64,000 nucleotides of DNA from contig NC_050738.1 of assembly GCF_014529535.1 (NCBI RefSeq), positions 14,400,062 through 14,464,061 on the forward strand. The letters run 5' to 3'. The position numbers and the translations under genes are program-made. Source of the stretch: Bradysia coprophila. Taxonomy: Eukaryota > Arthropoda > Insecta > Diptera > Sciaridae. Within the stretch, counting starts at the first letter, position 1, and each line of letters opens with the position of its first letter. Under the pieces are notes generated by a model. That model was not told the DNA's origin. It ran no database searches and saw only the letters and a program-made list of their open reading frames with translations. Positions 1-10,906 of this stretch are shown in pieces.

Positions 1-219
1 TCGTTAAACCGCAACCATTCAGCTTAATTCGAATGGTTGGAAATTCTGAATTCTGCATTTATTGATACGCTTCAATTTCTTAATGCAATTCAAGCTTCGT
101 TTAAAATGCATTTGTGGCACCCGCATACAATTCATGTCCGTTATCGTATCAATGCACTGCTAACCGAACGAAATGTATACCGCACGTAAAATATGTATTT
201 TCAACTGTTATGTGCTCAC

Positions 220-960
220 CTATTAAGATTATTGATAAAATATTGGCGAATTGCCGATACGATGGACATAACGGGTACGGACACACTTTCTGCCAATACG
301 GTGGTTCCCATGATGGTGTGTTATATTCAACGCGACATCTCATACACAATGCAAAAATCCACGATTGTTCCAGATTTTCTTTCGGTTTCGGTTGCTTCAA
401 ATGCTGGTTTAAATAGTTTCGAGTATGTGCATCGCCATTCAGTCGGTCTGTATAACAAATTATTTGGGTTAGATTTTAATGAAAATGAGCATTGGGTCAA
501 GTTTTGGTTTCGGTTTGAGTTAACGCAGAAGGTTAATGGTTACAGGGATAGGGAAATCAATGTAGAAGTATTGAATCGGATGAATTGGTATTGACTTCAC
601 TTTACCGTTATACGATTGATGGCTTTTCAACGATTCAGAATCTGCTGGCGGGTTGTGTTGCGCTTGATTTGAGTTGTTGACGAGTATACTCTTCTTTCGT
701 GTTGGTCCCATTTCAGCATGGTCTGAATTCTGATTAACGATAAAACATTAGCATCGGTTTATTGGCGTTCGTTAATAAGAATATTAAGTTTCAGTATAAC
801 AAATTACCTGAGATATTTTCCGACGCGGATGCACCTCATATCCATAATTATCGTAACTCAATCGAGCCTCTGAAACCGGATCTGATTGTATGCTGACTTT
901 ACGCTTTGTATCGGATGTCGGTTGAACGGTAACAGCCTCAACCGGATCGGCGGAACCCAT
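220..960 (-). CDS. Probable SLC9B/Nha-type Na+/H+ antiporter, N-terminal exons (partial)
   Basis: Three minus-strand coding exons join in phase: 960-808 (51 codons, starts MGSADPVEAV), 729-606 and 447-220. Donors are GTAATT, GTAAAG and GTGAGC; the acceptors end TAATCAG and TATACAG. Together they give 168 codons plus one base, and the last intron runs off the left edge, so the rest of the gene is outside. The N-terminus is polar and probably cytosolic. It is followed by a Cys/Pro/Trp-rich segment (TPSWEPPYWQKVCPYPLCP) directly before the first hydrophobic helix (SYRQFANILSIILIG). I recall that layout from insect Nha1/Nha2 (SLC9B cation/proton antiporters of the plasma membrane). The transport core is not visible, so identity rests on this linker. 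An acceptor at 969-968 (TTCACCTTCAG) suggests the start-codon exon follows a 5' UTR intron. The exon structure is firmer than the family name. Confidence 0.62.
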
Positions 961-967
961 ATTGAAG

Positions 968-2050
968 CTGAAGGTGAATACATCAAAACAGCAAAAATTA
1001 AAATTAATAGGCAGCGGTACACATGTCTGGGAAAATGTTTATGGGGAAACCTCATTTAAATCGCTAAATGTATCCCGAAACAGTCTTGATGTAATTATAA
1101 CATTATGTGGATAAATAGGAATTTCACGGCATGGAACGCATGAAACATGTTTGGCTAAATGAAAATTGTTTCTGTTCGGCGCGGCGGTTAATCACATTTT
1201 GTTATTTTGAGTGCTATATAACTTTATTTCGAGAGCTTTGCGTACACATCAATGTTTACATATATACAACAATTTTACCGTCAGAAGATATTCATATTCA
1301 TATACATATACGTAGTACGTTTATTTGCAATTAATGTGGTTGTTATTTGCGATATGCCTTGGCGAAAATTGGAGTACTCCAAACTCCCAAAAATATATTT
1401 TCATATTTTAGCCATAACTGTTTACTGTTTTACTTCTATATGTGTTTACATAATGTACTGTTTGGTAAGAAATATTGAGTAATACATTCAGATAAATTAG
1501 TAATTTTGGTTAAATATACATGGAAATATTTTAAATGAAACGTTTATGCAAATATCAATTCTTTCAACGTTAAGCGACACGTAGTTTTGTCATATACATA
1601 CATTCTGAGATGGGTGACTGAGAAATTTTGCCTCGAGTTTGTGCGGAAAATACTTAACATTTATATAGGACAAAGACATGATGGAGAGATGTTTTCTTGT
1701 GTGATTTTAAATATTAACCTCTCTATATCTATTTATCATATCACATCAATTAATCTTAAACTAAAATTTACAGAATATTTACTGAATTTATCGAAACATG
1801 AATTTACTGACATTTACTGAAAATCTTGTTTCAATAAATTCAGTAAAAATTCGGTAAATTGTGGTAAATTAGGTAAGTAAATTTACCAATAATAGGCTGG
1901 GCTTGGAACCGGTGAAACATATAATTATGAAAATGAAGCTATTATCTGCAATGAGCTGAAACACTTTCCATTAGACTTACGGTCAGTACAGAAACAGATC
2001 TGCTGTAAAGAATTCATATTTTATTAGAGTTTTTGTAATTTGATCTACTA
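968..2050. other. Upstream/intronic DNA, no gene seen
   Basis: AT-rich sequence to the right of the antiporter start exon. Short open frames on both strands lack splice context or family features. The stretch 1783-1890 is a low-complexity run of repeated 'ATTTACTGAA'/'GGTAAATT' words. A noncoding first exon of the antiporter may lie here or further right, but I cannot place it. Confidence 0.5.
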
Positions 2051-3073
2051 CAGGTGCCCAATTATATTATGACTAGGGGTGTAGGATGCATTACATACTT
2101 CTCACATTCAATTGAACCAACGAATTCAGTTTCATTTTTGATTTTGTCGATTGGCATTATTGACATACAAGCGGTTAGTTCTCATTATGTGCTTGTGCAT
2201 TGCGTGTCCAAGCAGTAAAAAAAACACTAGGTAGCGTCAATGAAAATTCTGAAGGGAAAGTATAGCTCACATTTGACTTGATCACAAAGGCACACATTTA
2301 GAAGAGATCTTTTTGTGTATTATATGTATTTTACATGCTACATGCGTCGAAAACCGCACTTTTCATGTTTCAAGCACTAGTTACGTGTGTTTGTTAATCC
2401 GAGGCGCAGCCGAAAAATTCACACGAAAATTCTACTTTTTATCTATTTATCTCAATTCATGTAAAATACTAATCTGATCTTTCAAACGTGAGAAGGAAAT
2501 TCGTGTGAGCATTTCTTTAGCGTTTTACATTTTTCCCATTTCACACGAATTTCCTTCTCATGCTTGAAAGATCAGAAAAGCATTAGTATTTTACATGACT
2601 TGTGTTAAATGGATAAAAAGTAGAATTTTCGTGTGAATTTTGTTGATCCGAGGCGCAGCCGAGGTCAATAAACACACGAAAACAAGACTTGTCATCTTTT
2701 TATACCGAGTTATGCAATGGATTTTACATGTTTTGGCCGTCGTAACTAGTGCTTGAAACATGAAAAGTACGGGTTTCGACGCATGTAGCATGTAAAATTC
2801 ATATATTACACAAAAAGATCTCTTCTAAATGTGTTACTGCCTTTCAGAATTTTCATTGACGCTACCTAGAGCTTATTTAAGTACTTAGACACGCAATGTA
2901 TGTAGTGCCACCACAAGCAAATAATGCGAACTAACCACTTGTATGTCAATGGTGCCAATCGACAAAATCTAAAATGAAACTGAATTCGTTGGTTCAATTG
3001 AATGTGGGAAGTAAGTAGGATGTAAAAGTAATGCATCCTACAATCCCATAGTCACAATATAATTGGGTAACTG
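2051..3073. repeat. Foldback DNA element, 1023 bp, TA-flanked
   Basis: The two halves are inverted copies of each other. The outer ends read CAG(G/T)T(G/A)CCCAATTATATT in both orientations, and each end is bordered by TA (2049-2050 and 3074-3075), as expected for a TA target-site duplication. Arms of roughly 480 bp diverge by point changes and small indels and meet near 2540 around a short unpaired centre. A GC-richer motif with GATCCGAGGCGCAGCCGA occurs in both arms. No transposase ORF is visible, so the element is nonautonomous. A related fragment with a similar motif lies near 20640-20690. The ends resemble Tc1/mariner-class elements (TA target, CAG terminus); that assignment is inference. 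Confidence 0.72.
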
Positions 3074-3371
3074 TAGTTTCTTTAATGTATAATACAGTCT
3101 GTTTGCCTGTCCAATTGATCAATAAACAAATACCATGGGGTTGTACAATTAATGCACATCAGTCCAGTGCAATTAATTCAGAGGAGAATGGTTTTCCTAA
3201 AATTTTTAGTAAAACTTTTTCGAAGTAATAGATCTGGGGTTGTGCAAAACCCATTCGTATAAATTGAAGAATATACTCTATTTAGAGTATAACAGGTATG
3301 GTGGTATGATTATTTTTCTCTCTCTACTTAATGTATGCCATAACTTGTTCAAATGAGATTTGACTCTATTA

Positions 3372-4142
3372 CAGTCGAGGAAATTTAGTTTTCGGGTTTT
3401 CCAAAGGTATTAATCTTATTTAACCCACACTTTATCCCACAACAATGGAATCCACAAATTTAAATTTAGTTAACTCAGCGGTCGCAATGACGGCGCTGCA
3501 GTCACGATTTCAAAATGTGATATAGGGTGGATAAACTAAATTTTGGTTTTGGTTACATTTTCTCTTGGTTTTTAATTATTACATCAGGCTTCTAAATTAA
3601 GAGTACCTTTATGCAATATAAACCGTTTGAGTTTGAAAAAAGATGTTTTGTATCAGTGAACGATATAGGAAAGCGTTCAGTACGTCTCAACATACAAAAG
3701 AACGTAAAATATAATTGTACATTTAGCCACCCTACGTCCGTCATCGCTTCTATTGTCTTCAAAAACATATTGTGTGCTTGTCATGATAATTATCAGACGT
3801 TTGTTTATTTATGTGTCTCATCTAAAATGCTGGCCAGCAAAATTTTGATCATTAAATTCAACGGCAAAATTGATCTAAATGTTAAAGTAATTGTGAATAA
3901 TAGTGAAGTTAATGTGGTTTTGTTTTCTCTTCATAAAGGAATTTGCATCAGTTCGATGTAAAGTGCGGAGCACCATTGGAAAAAAAAACTTGTCGCTGAA
4001 GAATGATCAAAAAGTTGCTGGACGCAATAGCTTCAACTAATGCTTTGCAGGATATAGAATCGAAATTAGAGAAACACCAAGAGCCGTCCATTTGAAATCT
4101 TCATCATCATCATTTCAACTAAAGGTTTTTTTTAACGAAACG
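3372..4142 (+). repeat. Left terminal inverted repeat of the composite element
   Basis: This arm matches the reverse complement of 7804-8574 nearly base for base. It contains a 116-codon open frame (3611-3961, starting MQYKPFEFEK) that is also intact in the right arm (8335-7985 on the minus strand). Because the arms are near copies, the duplicated ORF is not independent evidence of selection. The protein is unrecognised, without obvious domains, signal peptide or membrane helix. Confidence 0.8.
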
Positions 4143-4671
4143 GAAGTTCGCTCGCAGATTCGGATCGGAACATCTCATTCGTTTTCGCTAAAGCTCGTAG
4201 CCGTCATTAATCATGATTCCCATGAAGAATCGCCAAAAATACAAAATTGGCAAGGGATGAAGAAACGCTGGGAAAAACAAAGAATGATAAATTTGTCTTT
4301 GTTGCGTTTCTTCACACTTTGGCGATTCTTCGTGGTGATTAAACAAATCCTTGGAAATTTATCCTTTTACGAAATTTATCTAAAAGGCGTTATTTGTTCG
4401 AAGCTAGTGAATCTATCCTTTTATAAAAGTTACGAAATGCTGCCTGGTTCGATCCTAAGGAAACTCTTATTTTACGTCAGGTAACGGCATCTTGTTCGAT
4501 CCTAGGGAATTCATACTTTAACAAAAGATCCCGAGGACACTATCATTTTACGAAAGATAATGTAGAGACATTTCAAAAACGTATTTTTACACTTTGGCGT
4601 TTCCTCACACTCTGGCGATTTTTCTCTTCTTCTCTTCACACTATCGATTTTTCTTGGCAATTCATCATTAT

Positions 4672-5069
4672 GAGGTTCCGAGCCTACGCTGAAATTGTAG
4701 CCTATATTTCTGCGTTTCGAAATTTTTGATCGCTGATATCTTTTTACGATAGCCCTTTTTGAAAAATGTACGACCACATTTTCGAGTAAAAATATGTCAG
4801 CTTTGAATAAAAAATAAAATTGTCTGTGAAAGTTCCATTTGCTTTGAGAAAACTGTACCGATGCCCCAAATTTGCATCAAAGGTACACTTTTCTCAAAGC
4901 ACATGGAACTTTCACAGACAATTTTATTTTTTATTCAAAGCTGACATATTTTTACTCGAAAATGTGGTCGTACATTTTTCAAAAAGGGCTCTCGTAAAAA
5001 GATATCAGCGATCAAAAATTTCGAAACGCAGAAATGTAGGCTACAATTTCAGCGTAGGCTCGGAACCTC
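4672..5069. repeat. Hairpin insertion, 398 bp, with TTAT flanks
   Basis: Two arms of about 188 bp are near-perfect inverted copies starting GAGGTTCCGAGCCTACGCTG and separated by a loop of about 22 bases around 4860-4882. TTAT precedes the left end (4668-4671) and follows the right end (5070-5073), compatible with a 4-bp target duplication, though it is short enough to be chance. Each arm carries the same open reading segment (VVHFSKRA...VKRYQRSKISKRRN) on opposite strands, which is a by-product of the palindrome. Transcribed, it would form a very long double-stranded RNA. Confidence 0.7.
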
Positions 5070-5851
5070 TTATGGTTGATTTGTTAAATCAACAAGAAAA
5101 ATCGCCATAATATGAAGAAAAACCAAGAAATATCGCCAAAGAGTAAAGAAACTCCAAGGATCATAGAGAATTGAAAATTTGTCTTTATGGCGTTTCTTCA
5201 CACTTCTGAGACTTTTCTTGATGATTTAACAAATCAACTAAATATGATGAATTGTCAAGAAAAATCGCCAAAGTGTGAAGAAACTCCAAAATATGACAAA
5301 TCGCCAAATAATACAATATTGTCGATTTGACTATAACTTTTATTTAGAAAAAGATTGTACGGGACAGCAATGAAAGTAAATAGATAGGTATGGCCAAACG
5401 TTCAAATTTGTTCTAGCTGGAGCACATACGGCATGGCTCAGAAATCTTACAATTGTTCTCCAAGCAAGCCGATCAGTGTTCTCCCATATAAATATGGATA
5501 ATAAAAATTTAAAGATGTTTTACGTCCAATTTTTTCATATAACTCAAATCGCATACATTCCTCAGTGAACTGCCTCCCTAACCTACCTACCTGTTTCCAA
5601 ATTTTTATTTTGGCCAGTGGGAAGTTTATTGCCGAAGGCAAGGGCTATAATCCCACTTGCCAAAATAACAATTTGGAAGCAGTTAACACAATATTTTATC
5701 TGCGTGTGCGAAAAATCACTTTATCTCCCTAAAAACAGACACATAAATCAATGTGAACATTATCTATCTGTTTTTTGCACTAGCAGAAAAAAATAATTAT
5801 TTATGCGTTACATGCATCTTGCCATCTCTCACAATTCCTGCCAATTGATTC

Positions 5852-6595
5852 ATGCACCTTAACATCTTCACCTACAAATCGAGACCCGTACTCAACAAAC
5901 AACATGTACCTACAATGACCCGTCGTAGAGCGCTTGAACCGAAACATCAAGAGCGAACTCAGAACGAAACGATACTCAGTTGTAGACAAGCAGCTGTTAA
6001 GTTTATAGTAGATCTTATTGAAGCTCTTAAATGTCGTATGGATGCAAACAACTCTAAAATTCTTCTCTCAGCCTGTAAGGCCTTTGACTTGCATGCAATT
6101 TATACCAGACCGGAAACGAATGAAGAAGGTGTTGACGCTTTTATCGAGTATGCTGAGGCAGCCATGAAGGTGGATTTTTTAGAAACATTCACCGAAAGCG
6201 AGCTAAGGGTTCAGTATTCTGAATTCGAAACATTTGTAAGAAAAGAGAAGGACGAGTTTTATGAGAACTACAGGTTCTCGAAGAAACGAGAATTTGAAAG
6301 GAAATTGTATAACAAATTGTTGCAAAATCAGTCAACGTTCCCAGAGGTAAATCATCTTCTTGCAAGTGCAATAGTCAGATTGGCGAACGAAAGTCAGTGT
6401 GAAGCAATTGGTTCTGTAGTTGGACGCCACTACGAGCACCGTGGCTCGTTGCATGTTGATAAAGTTAGCAAGGAGGTCTTCATCGCATGGAATGGGCCTC
6501 CACCATTTAGCAAATCGAGTACGCTTATACGAGATGCTCTTTATTTGCGGTTCGGTGGAGGGCCTGAAAAGTGGCACTTTTTGAGAAAGACTTAG
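5852..6595 (+). CDS. 247-residue ORF inside the hAT-like element, function unknown
   Basis: An uninterrupted ORF starting at ATG 5852 (MHLNIFTYKSRPVLNK); an internal Met at 5912 is an alternative start. It ends at TAG 6593-6595. The middle (about residues 115-155) is Glu/Lys/Phe/Tyr-rich and probably helical. The C-terminal 75 residues contain a Cys/His/Trp-bearing segment (NESQCEAIGSVVGRHYEHRG, then EVFIAWNGPPPF and EKWHFLRKT) that looks conserved. Similar '-ESxxEAIGS...H...WNGP' endings occur, to my recollection, in uncharacterised transposon-associated invertebrate proteins; I cannot name a family. The hAT context makes a transposase-derived fragment or accessory protein the simplest reading. 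No RNase H-like catalytic residues or BED finger were recognised. Confidence 0.6.
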   Translation: MHLNIFTYKSRPVLNKQHVPTMTRRRALEPKHQERTQNETILSCRQAAVKFIVDLIEALKCRMDANNSKILLSACKAFDLHAIYTRPETNEEGVDAFIEYAEAAMKVDFLETFTESELRVQYSEFETFVRKEKDEFYENYRFSKKREFERKLYNKLLQNQSTFPEVNHLLASAIVRLANESQCEAIGSVVGRHYEHRGSLHVDKVSKEVFIAWNGPPPFSKSSTLIRDALYLRFGGGPEKWHFLRKT

Positions 6596-7105
6596 AAGAC
6601 ACGATTTGCTAAAAATATTTGAAACATCAAAAGTCGTAGACCGACACAATCATTTTACATCCAGAATTAATTATGATTATGATTACGACAACGATTATGA
6701 TTAAAAATTTACTAAAAGTTTGCGAGTCCATGTCCAAAACGCTTATTAAACTTTGTATTTTTCCATTGTCATCGTGTCATTTATTTCTTTTGGCTTACTA
6801 CTGTTCCCATTGAAACATAAAAAAATGAAGTGTCGAATCGGGAAAGAACCGAGACTGAAGTCAACTACATCTAATCTCTATAAGTGTTATCCGAGATCTG
6901 AAAATTACTAAGTGCTCTCATTTGTGTTGACAAAATTTGTCCATCAGCTATATTCTAATCTATAATGTTCTTTCAAGGTCTGAAATTACTACTTGCTCTC
7001 GAAATATGTGTGACAAAATTTTTCTCTTCGTCGAAGCTGTTCTCCGAAATTTTCGTGTTCTCCAAGCATTGCTTGGCTGCTTTGTAAGATTTCTGAGCCA
7101 TGATA

Positions 7106-7197
7106 CGGACTTGCATGGCGCCACCTCAAACAAACTCATTTCTAGTGCAAATTTCCACTAGAAATGAGTTAGTTTGAGGTGGCGCCATGCAAATCCG
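7106..7197. repeat. 92-bp palindromic mini-element, TA-flanked
   Basis: Two 42-bp arms (starting CGGA(C/T)TTGCATGGCGCC) pair with two mismatches around an 8-base loop. TA borders both ends (7104-7105 and 7198-7199). It interrupts the right subterminal region of the hAT-like element; the left subterminal region has GGAGCACATACGG joined almost directly to CATGGCTCAG, so the palindrome is an insertion absent from the other end. Confidence 0.65.
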
Positions 7198-7803
7198 TAT
7201 GTGCTCCGACTTGTATGGACTGGCCATACCTACTTATCTACTTTCATTGCGGGACAGTATGTACTGCATATCATATAATTCCTCTCTCTCTCTTGTGTTT
7301 ATCTGTGTTCTACGAAGACAAAATATAATTTCGGACTACAAGTAAACCGTCTCGACCAGTAGTTATTTTCCTAAGTTCCTAATGAGTGCAAAAAGGCTAT
7401 TTCAACATTAGTTAGGAAAGCATAATTTTTATGTGAATGTTTCTGAGGTTTTCCATCTTAATATTTTCATGAAGTTACAAATAATCCACAGAAAATTTTA
7501 TTACCCTAGAACGAGGTCGGAAATACATCAAATAAATCAAATAGAAAACAGACTTGGAAATTGTTATTTTGTCTAAAAGTTGATATTAAAATTCTTTGGA
7601 AATCGTAAATCGCATAATTGCATGAGCAGGCATCTCAGGATTATAAATCAGGAACTTTGAAGTTCGTCATATATTCATATTCTTATTCCTGACCAGATTC
7701 TGTTTTCATGATTGAGCTCAATCATGAGCTTCACTTATACAAAGAGTTGAATTGATTTCCTATGCCAAATTGTAATTTGGCGAAAAAGAATGTTCCGAAT
7801 CTG

Positions 7804-8574
7804 CGTTTCGTTAAAAAAAAGCCTTTAGTTGAAATGATGATGATGAAGATTTCAAATGGACGGCTCTTGGTGTTTCTCTAATTTCGATTCTATATCCTGC
7901 AAAGCATTAGTTGAAGCTATTGCGTCCAGCAACTTTTTGATCATTCTTCAGCGACAAGTTTTTTTTCCAATGGTGCTCCGCACTTTACATCGAACTGATG
8001 CAAATTCCTTTATGAAGAGAAAACAAAACCACATTAACTTCACTATTATTCACAATTACTTTAACATTTAGATCAATTTTGCCGTTGAATTTAATGATCA
8101 AAATTTTGCTGGCCAGCATTTTAGATGAGACACATAAATAAACAAACGTCTGATAATTATCATGACAAGCACACAATATGTTTTTGAAGACAATAGAAGC
8201 GATGACGGACGTAGGGTGGCTAAATGTACAATTATATTTTACGTTCTTTTGTATGTTGAGACGTACTGAACGCTTTCCTATATCGTTCACTGATACAAAA
8301 CATCTTTTTTCAAACTCAAACGGTTTATATTGCATAAAGGTACTCTTAATTTAGAAGCCTGATGTAATAATAAAAAACCAAGAGAAAATGTAACCAAAAC
8401 CAAAATTTAGTTTATCCACCCTATATCACATTTTGAAATCGTGACTGCAGCGCCGTCATTGCGACCGCTGAGTTAACTAAATTTAAATTTGTGGATTCCA
8501 TTGTTGTGGGATAAAGTGTGGGTTAAATAAGATTAATACCTTTGGAAAACCCGAAAACTAAATTTCTTCGACTG
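7804..8574 (-). repeat. Right terminal inverted repeat of the composite element
   Basis: Reverse-complement partner of 3372-4142, with the same end CAGTCGA and a TA flank at 8575-8576. One visible difference is in a T-run near 8372; another is C for T next to the poly-T near 7821. Confidence 0.8.
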
Positions 8575-8576
8575 TA

Positions 8577-10552
8577 TCTATCTTTTCGACATAGTTTCTT
8601 TTACAAAGTTTTGATGAGGTTCAATATCTTTCAGTAGCTTCAATAAACCCCTGTCTACATCCCTTTGCGTGTACAACGGCTTCTAAAGTATTTCATGATT
8701 CGAACAACTATTCCTAACATAATAACATATAATAATGTATAACAATTAACATGGACTGTGGAGGTCGTGTGGTACATGCGTCAAAAAACGTATTTCTCGT
8801 GATTTATTATGAAAAATTGAATTAAATTTGTATATTTAATGTATAACAACAAGTAAAATTAGCACGATCTTCATTGTTTCATTAGACCATAGGAAATGGT
8901 ATGACGAACTGCTTTTAGTTGAACAAAAATAAGCTCTGCCACTCTAATAAATGAGTATTTTTAGCCGTTTACTTATATCCTCTGTAATTTAATTACGATA
9001 GATTTGATCTGTAAAGTAGTGTATAGACAGTTGGTTAGTCTTGTTTAAAGTTGAAGGTGTTAAATAGAAAAAAAATTCCACGGACAGACTGACGACGATA
9101 CATCTGTACAAAAATACCAATCACAAATTTTGATATTGGACACAGTGTTTTTTAAGCTTTTATACTTTAATACACCTAACCATTGAAAATTGGTCAGGGG
9201 TTCGGCATCAATAATAGAACATTGAAACACATTTAAATATCGCACAGAATCAGTAAGTATGAGACAATTAGCGAATGTAACGAGGAATTGTCTATTTGAT
9301 AGCAGAATTAAATTTAATTCTTAAAGTTTAAGTACTTAAGCAGAATCACATGTGTTGAATAAATATTTGTACTCACTACAGTCTACTGTCAGCATCGTTT
9401 TTCATACACCGTCATTGCCTAAATGTAATGTTGTATACAACTTAAAGTTTATAAACAAGTTGCCACAAACACTCACTGTATTTATATAAATATGATCATT
9501 CATTCACGCCTTATATTAAATTGATGTACATACATTTCAGAGCTTAGCCAACCCAATTAACACACATTTATCTGCACATTCTCAGCGTTACATTTGTGGC
9601 TAAAAGGTAAACTTAAGTTTAAATTTCCACCGTAAGATTCGCGTGATGTATTTACATTGCTTTACTGTTAACACATGAGTCAAGCTAACGAGAAAAGAAG
9701 TAAATTCCATATATCGTTAAAGTTTATTGGGTAAATAATTCTATTGTACTTTTGAAAAGAAATATTCAAGAAAATATAAATTGACAAATTGAATTGTTTG
9801 GTGCTAGCTTAACACAATTTTTAAATTGAATAGTGTTAACACTAAAAATATATAATTTTCGAATATACATTTACCGTCGTAGAGAAGGGAATTGACAAGA
9901 AAGTTTTTGGAAAAATTATTGGTGTTGGGCACGAGAAGTCAACATTTGTCGCTAAAACGTGTAGCAGGTAACAGTTATTTGCGTATCTGTTTCAGACGAT
10001 TGATTTCAGTCAAGTTCGCTTGCTATAGCCCGAATTGGAGCCTACATGCAAATTTTCGTTAAATCAACCGTTCCAAAGTGATACATCAACTGAAACTGTC
10101 AGCATTTTAAAACGCAAAAACAATCTGTAGAAGTCGTGAAGCATGCATCTCCCACATGACAATGATTATTGAAGCTATACGCTTCGGAGAAAGCCGATAA
10201 CAAGTAATTGAGTGATTACACATGTTTTGCATAACATCAAAATGGAATGTAATGCAAAAGCGGAGCTCAGATTATTTGCATATATTGTAATGCGTCGAGT
10301 CTTTGTGTTTTGAATGATCAAAAGGAATAGTCAAAATTGCATTTCGCTATTATAATGAAGAGCGGAGTTAAAATAACGTAAATTATTGATTGGTTAACGG
10401 CTATTTTCATAACATGAACAGTTTAGGCACAAGTTAAGAACAAGATCAAATATGTATGCAAATGCTTAAATCTAGTGCCTAAAAAGCATTTATCCCTCGG
10501 GTTCATGAATAACTATTATAACATCTTCCGTCTAACTGTAGCTATACACAGC
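8577..10552. other. AT-rich DNA, no gene seen
   Basis: No supported coding sequence. A slightly GC-richer patch at about 9870-10090 contains an initiator-like TTTCAGTC (near 10004) but no TATA element or downstream ORF that would make it a promoter. Confidence 0.4.
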
Positions 10553-10898
10553 CAAAGTATATAAACTAAACACTGAAGGTAATACAAATCCGCAGTTACA
10601 CACGGATCCAAACTTTCAGGTGAATTTTAGCTCCGTCATGTTACACACGTATTGAATTCGTTTGTGTCAAGTTGCATCTAGTGGTGAATCTGGAACGATT
10701 TAGCGGCGTTATGTTGCACACATATAAAATTCGTTTTCGTCAAGTTGTATTTAGTGGTGAATTTGAAGTATTTAGGGCCGTCATGTTGCACAAGTCTAAG
10801 TTAGACAATATACGAAAATAAATTCACCTGAAAGTTTGGATCCGTAATTTCTCTGATCCGTTGAGGGTCTGCATTACCTTCAGTGTTTATATACTTTG
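10553..10898. repeat. hAT-type MITE, 346 bp, with 8-bp TSD
   Basis: The ends are CAAAGTATATAAAC and its inverse, flanked by a perfect 8-bp direct repeat TACACAGC (10545-10552 and 10899-10906). CAAAG is a classic hAT terminus. Inverted similarity includes ACACTGAAGGTAAT and GGATCCAAACTTTCAGGTGAA. The interior carries about two and a half direct copies of an approximately 88-bp unit (with GTCATGTTGCACA and TTCGTTT(T/G)(C/T)GTCAAGTTG). No ORF is present, so mobilisation would need a transposase in trans. Confidence 0.85.
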
Positions 10899-10906
10899 TA
10901 CACAGC

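Larger units (their letters stand above)
5368..7249. mobile_element. hAT-like DNA transposon, 1882 bp, nested
   Basis: The element begins CAATGAAAGTA and ends with its inverse, TACTTTCATTG. A perfect 8-bp direct repeat CGGGACAG flanks it (5360-5367 and 7250-7257). An 8-bp duplication and a terminus fitting YARNG (here CAATG) are hallmarks of the hAT superfamily. Inverted similarity continues imperfectly inward for about 100 bp (shared GGTATGGCCA, GGAGCACATACGG and CATGGCTCAGAAATCTTAC). The only substantial ORF is 5852-6595, too short for a full hAT transposase of about 600 residues, so the copy is internally deleted or encodes only part. It lies inside the 5.2-kb TA-flanked element, so it inserted later. 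Confidence 0.82.
3372..8574. mobile_element. Composite TA-flanked transposon with 771-bp inverted repeats
   Basis: The termini read CAGTCGAGGAAATTTAG on the left and, in reverse complement, CAGTCGAAGAAATTTAG on the right. TA dinucleotides flank both ends (3370-3371 and 8575-8576). The terminal repeats (3372-4142 and 7804-8574) are almost identical: I saw only a handful of differences over 771 bp. The interior is not a plain transposase gene. It holds short degenerate palindromes carrying the word GCCAAAGTGTGAAGAAAC (about 4220-4340 and 5080-5290), a 398-bp hairpin (4672-5069) and a complete hAT-like element (5368-7249). Removing the hAT insertion leaves about 3.3 kb. TA target and CAGT termini suggest Tc1/mariner affinity; no DDE/D catalytic ORF was recognised, so it is probably nonautonomous. 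Confidence 0.75.

Noticed and set aside
3611-3961. 116-codon ORF in both arms of the composite element, as a duplicated gene
   Set aside because: The ORF is identical because the arms are near-identical; no domain, codon bias or splice evidence supports a protein.
4511-5110. Two similar ORFs on opposite strands (VVHFSKRA...SEP)
   Set aside because: They are mirror readings of the 398-bp hairpin arms and not separate genes.
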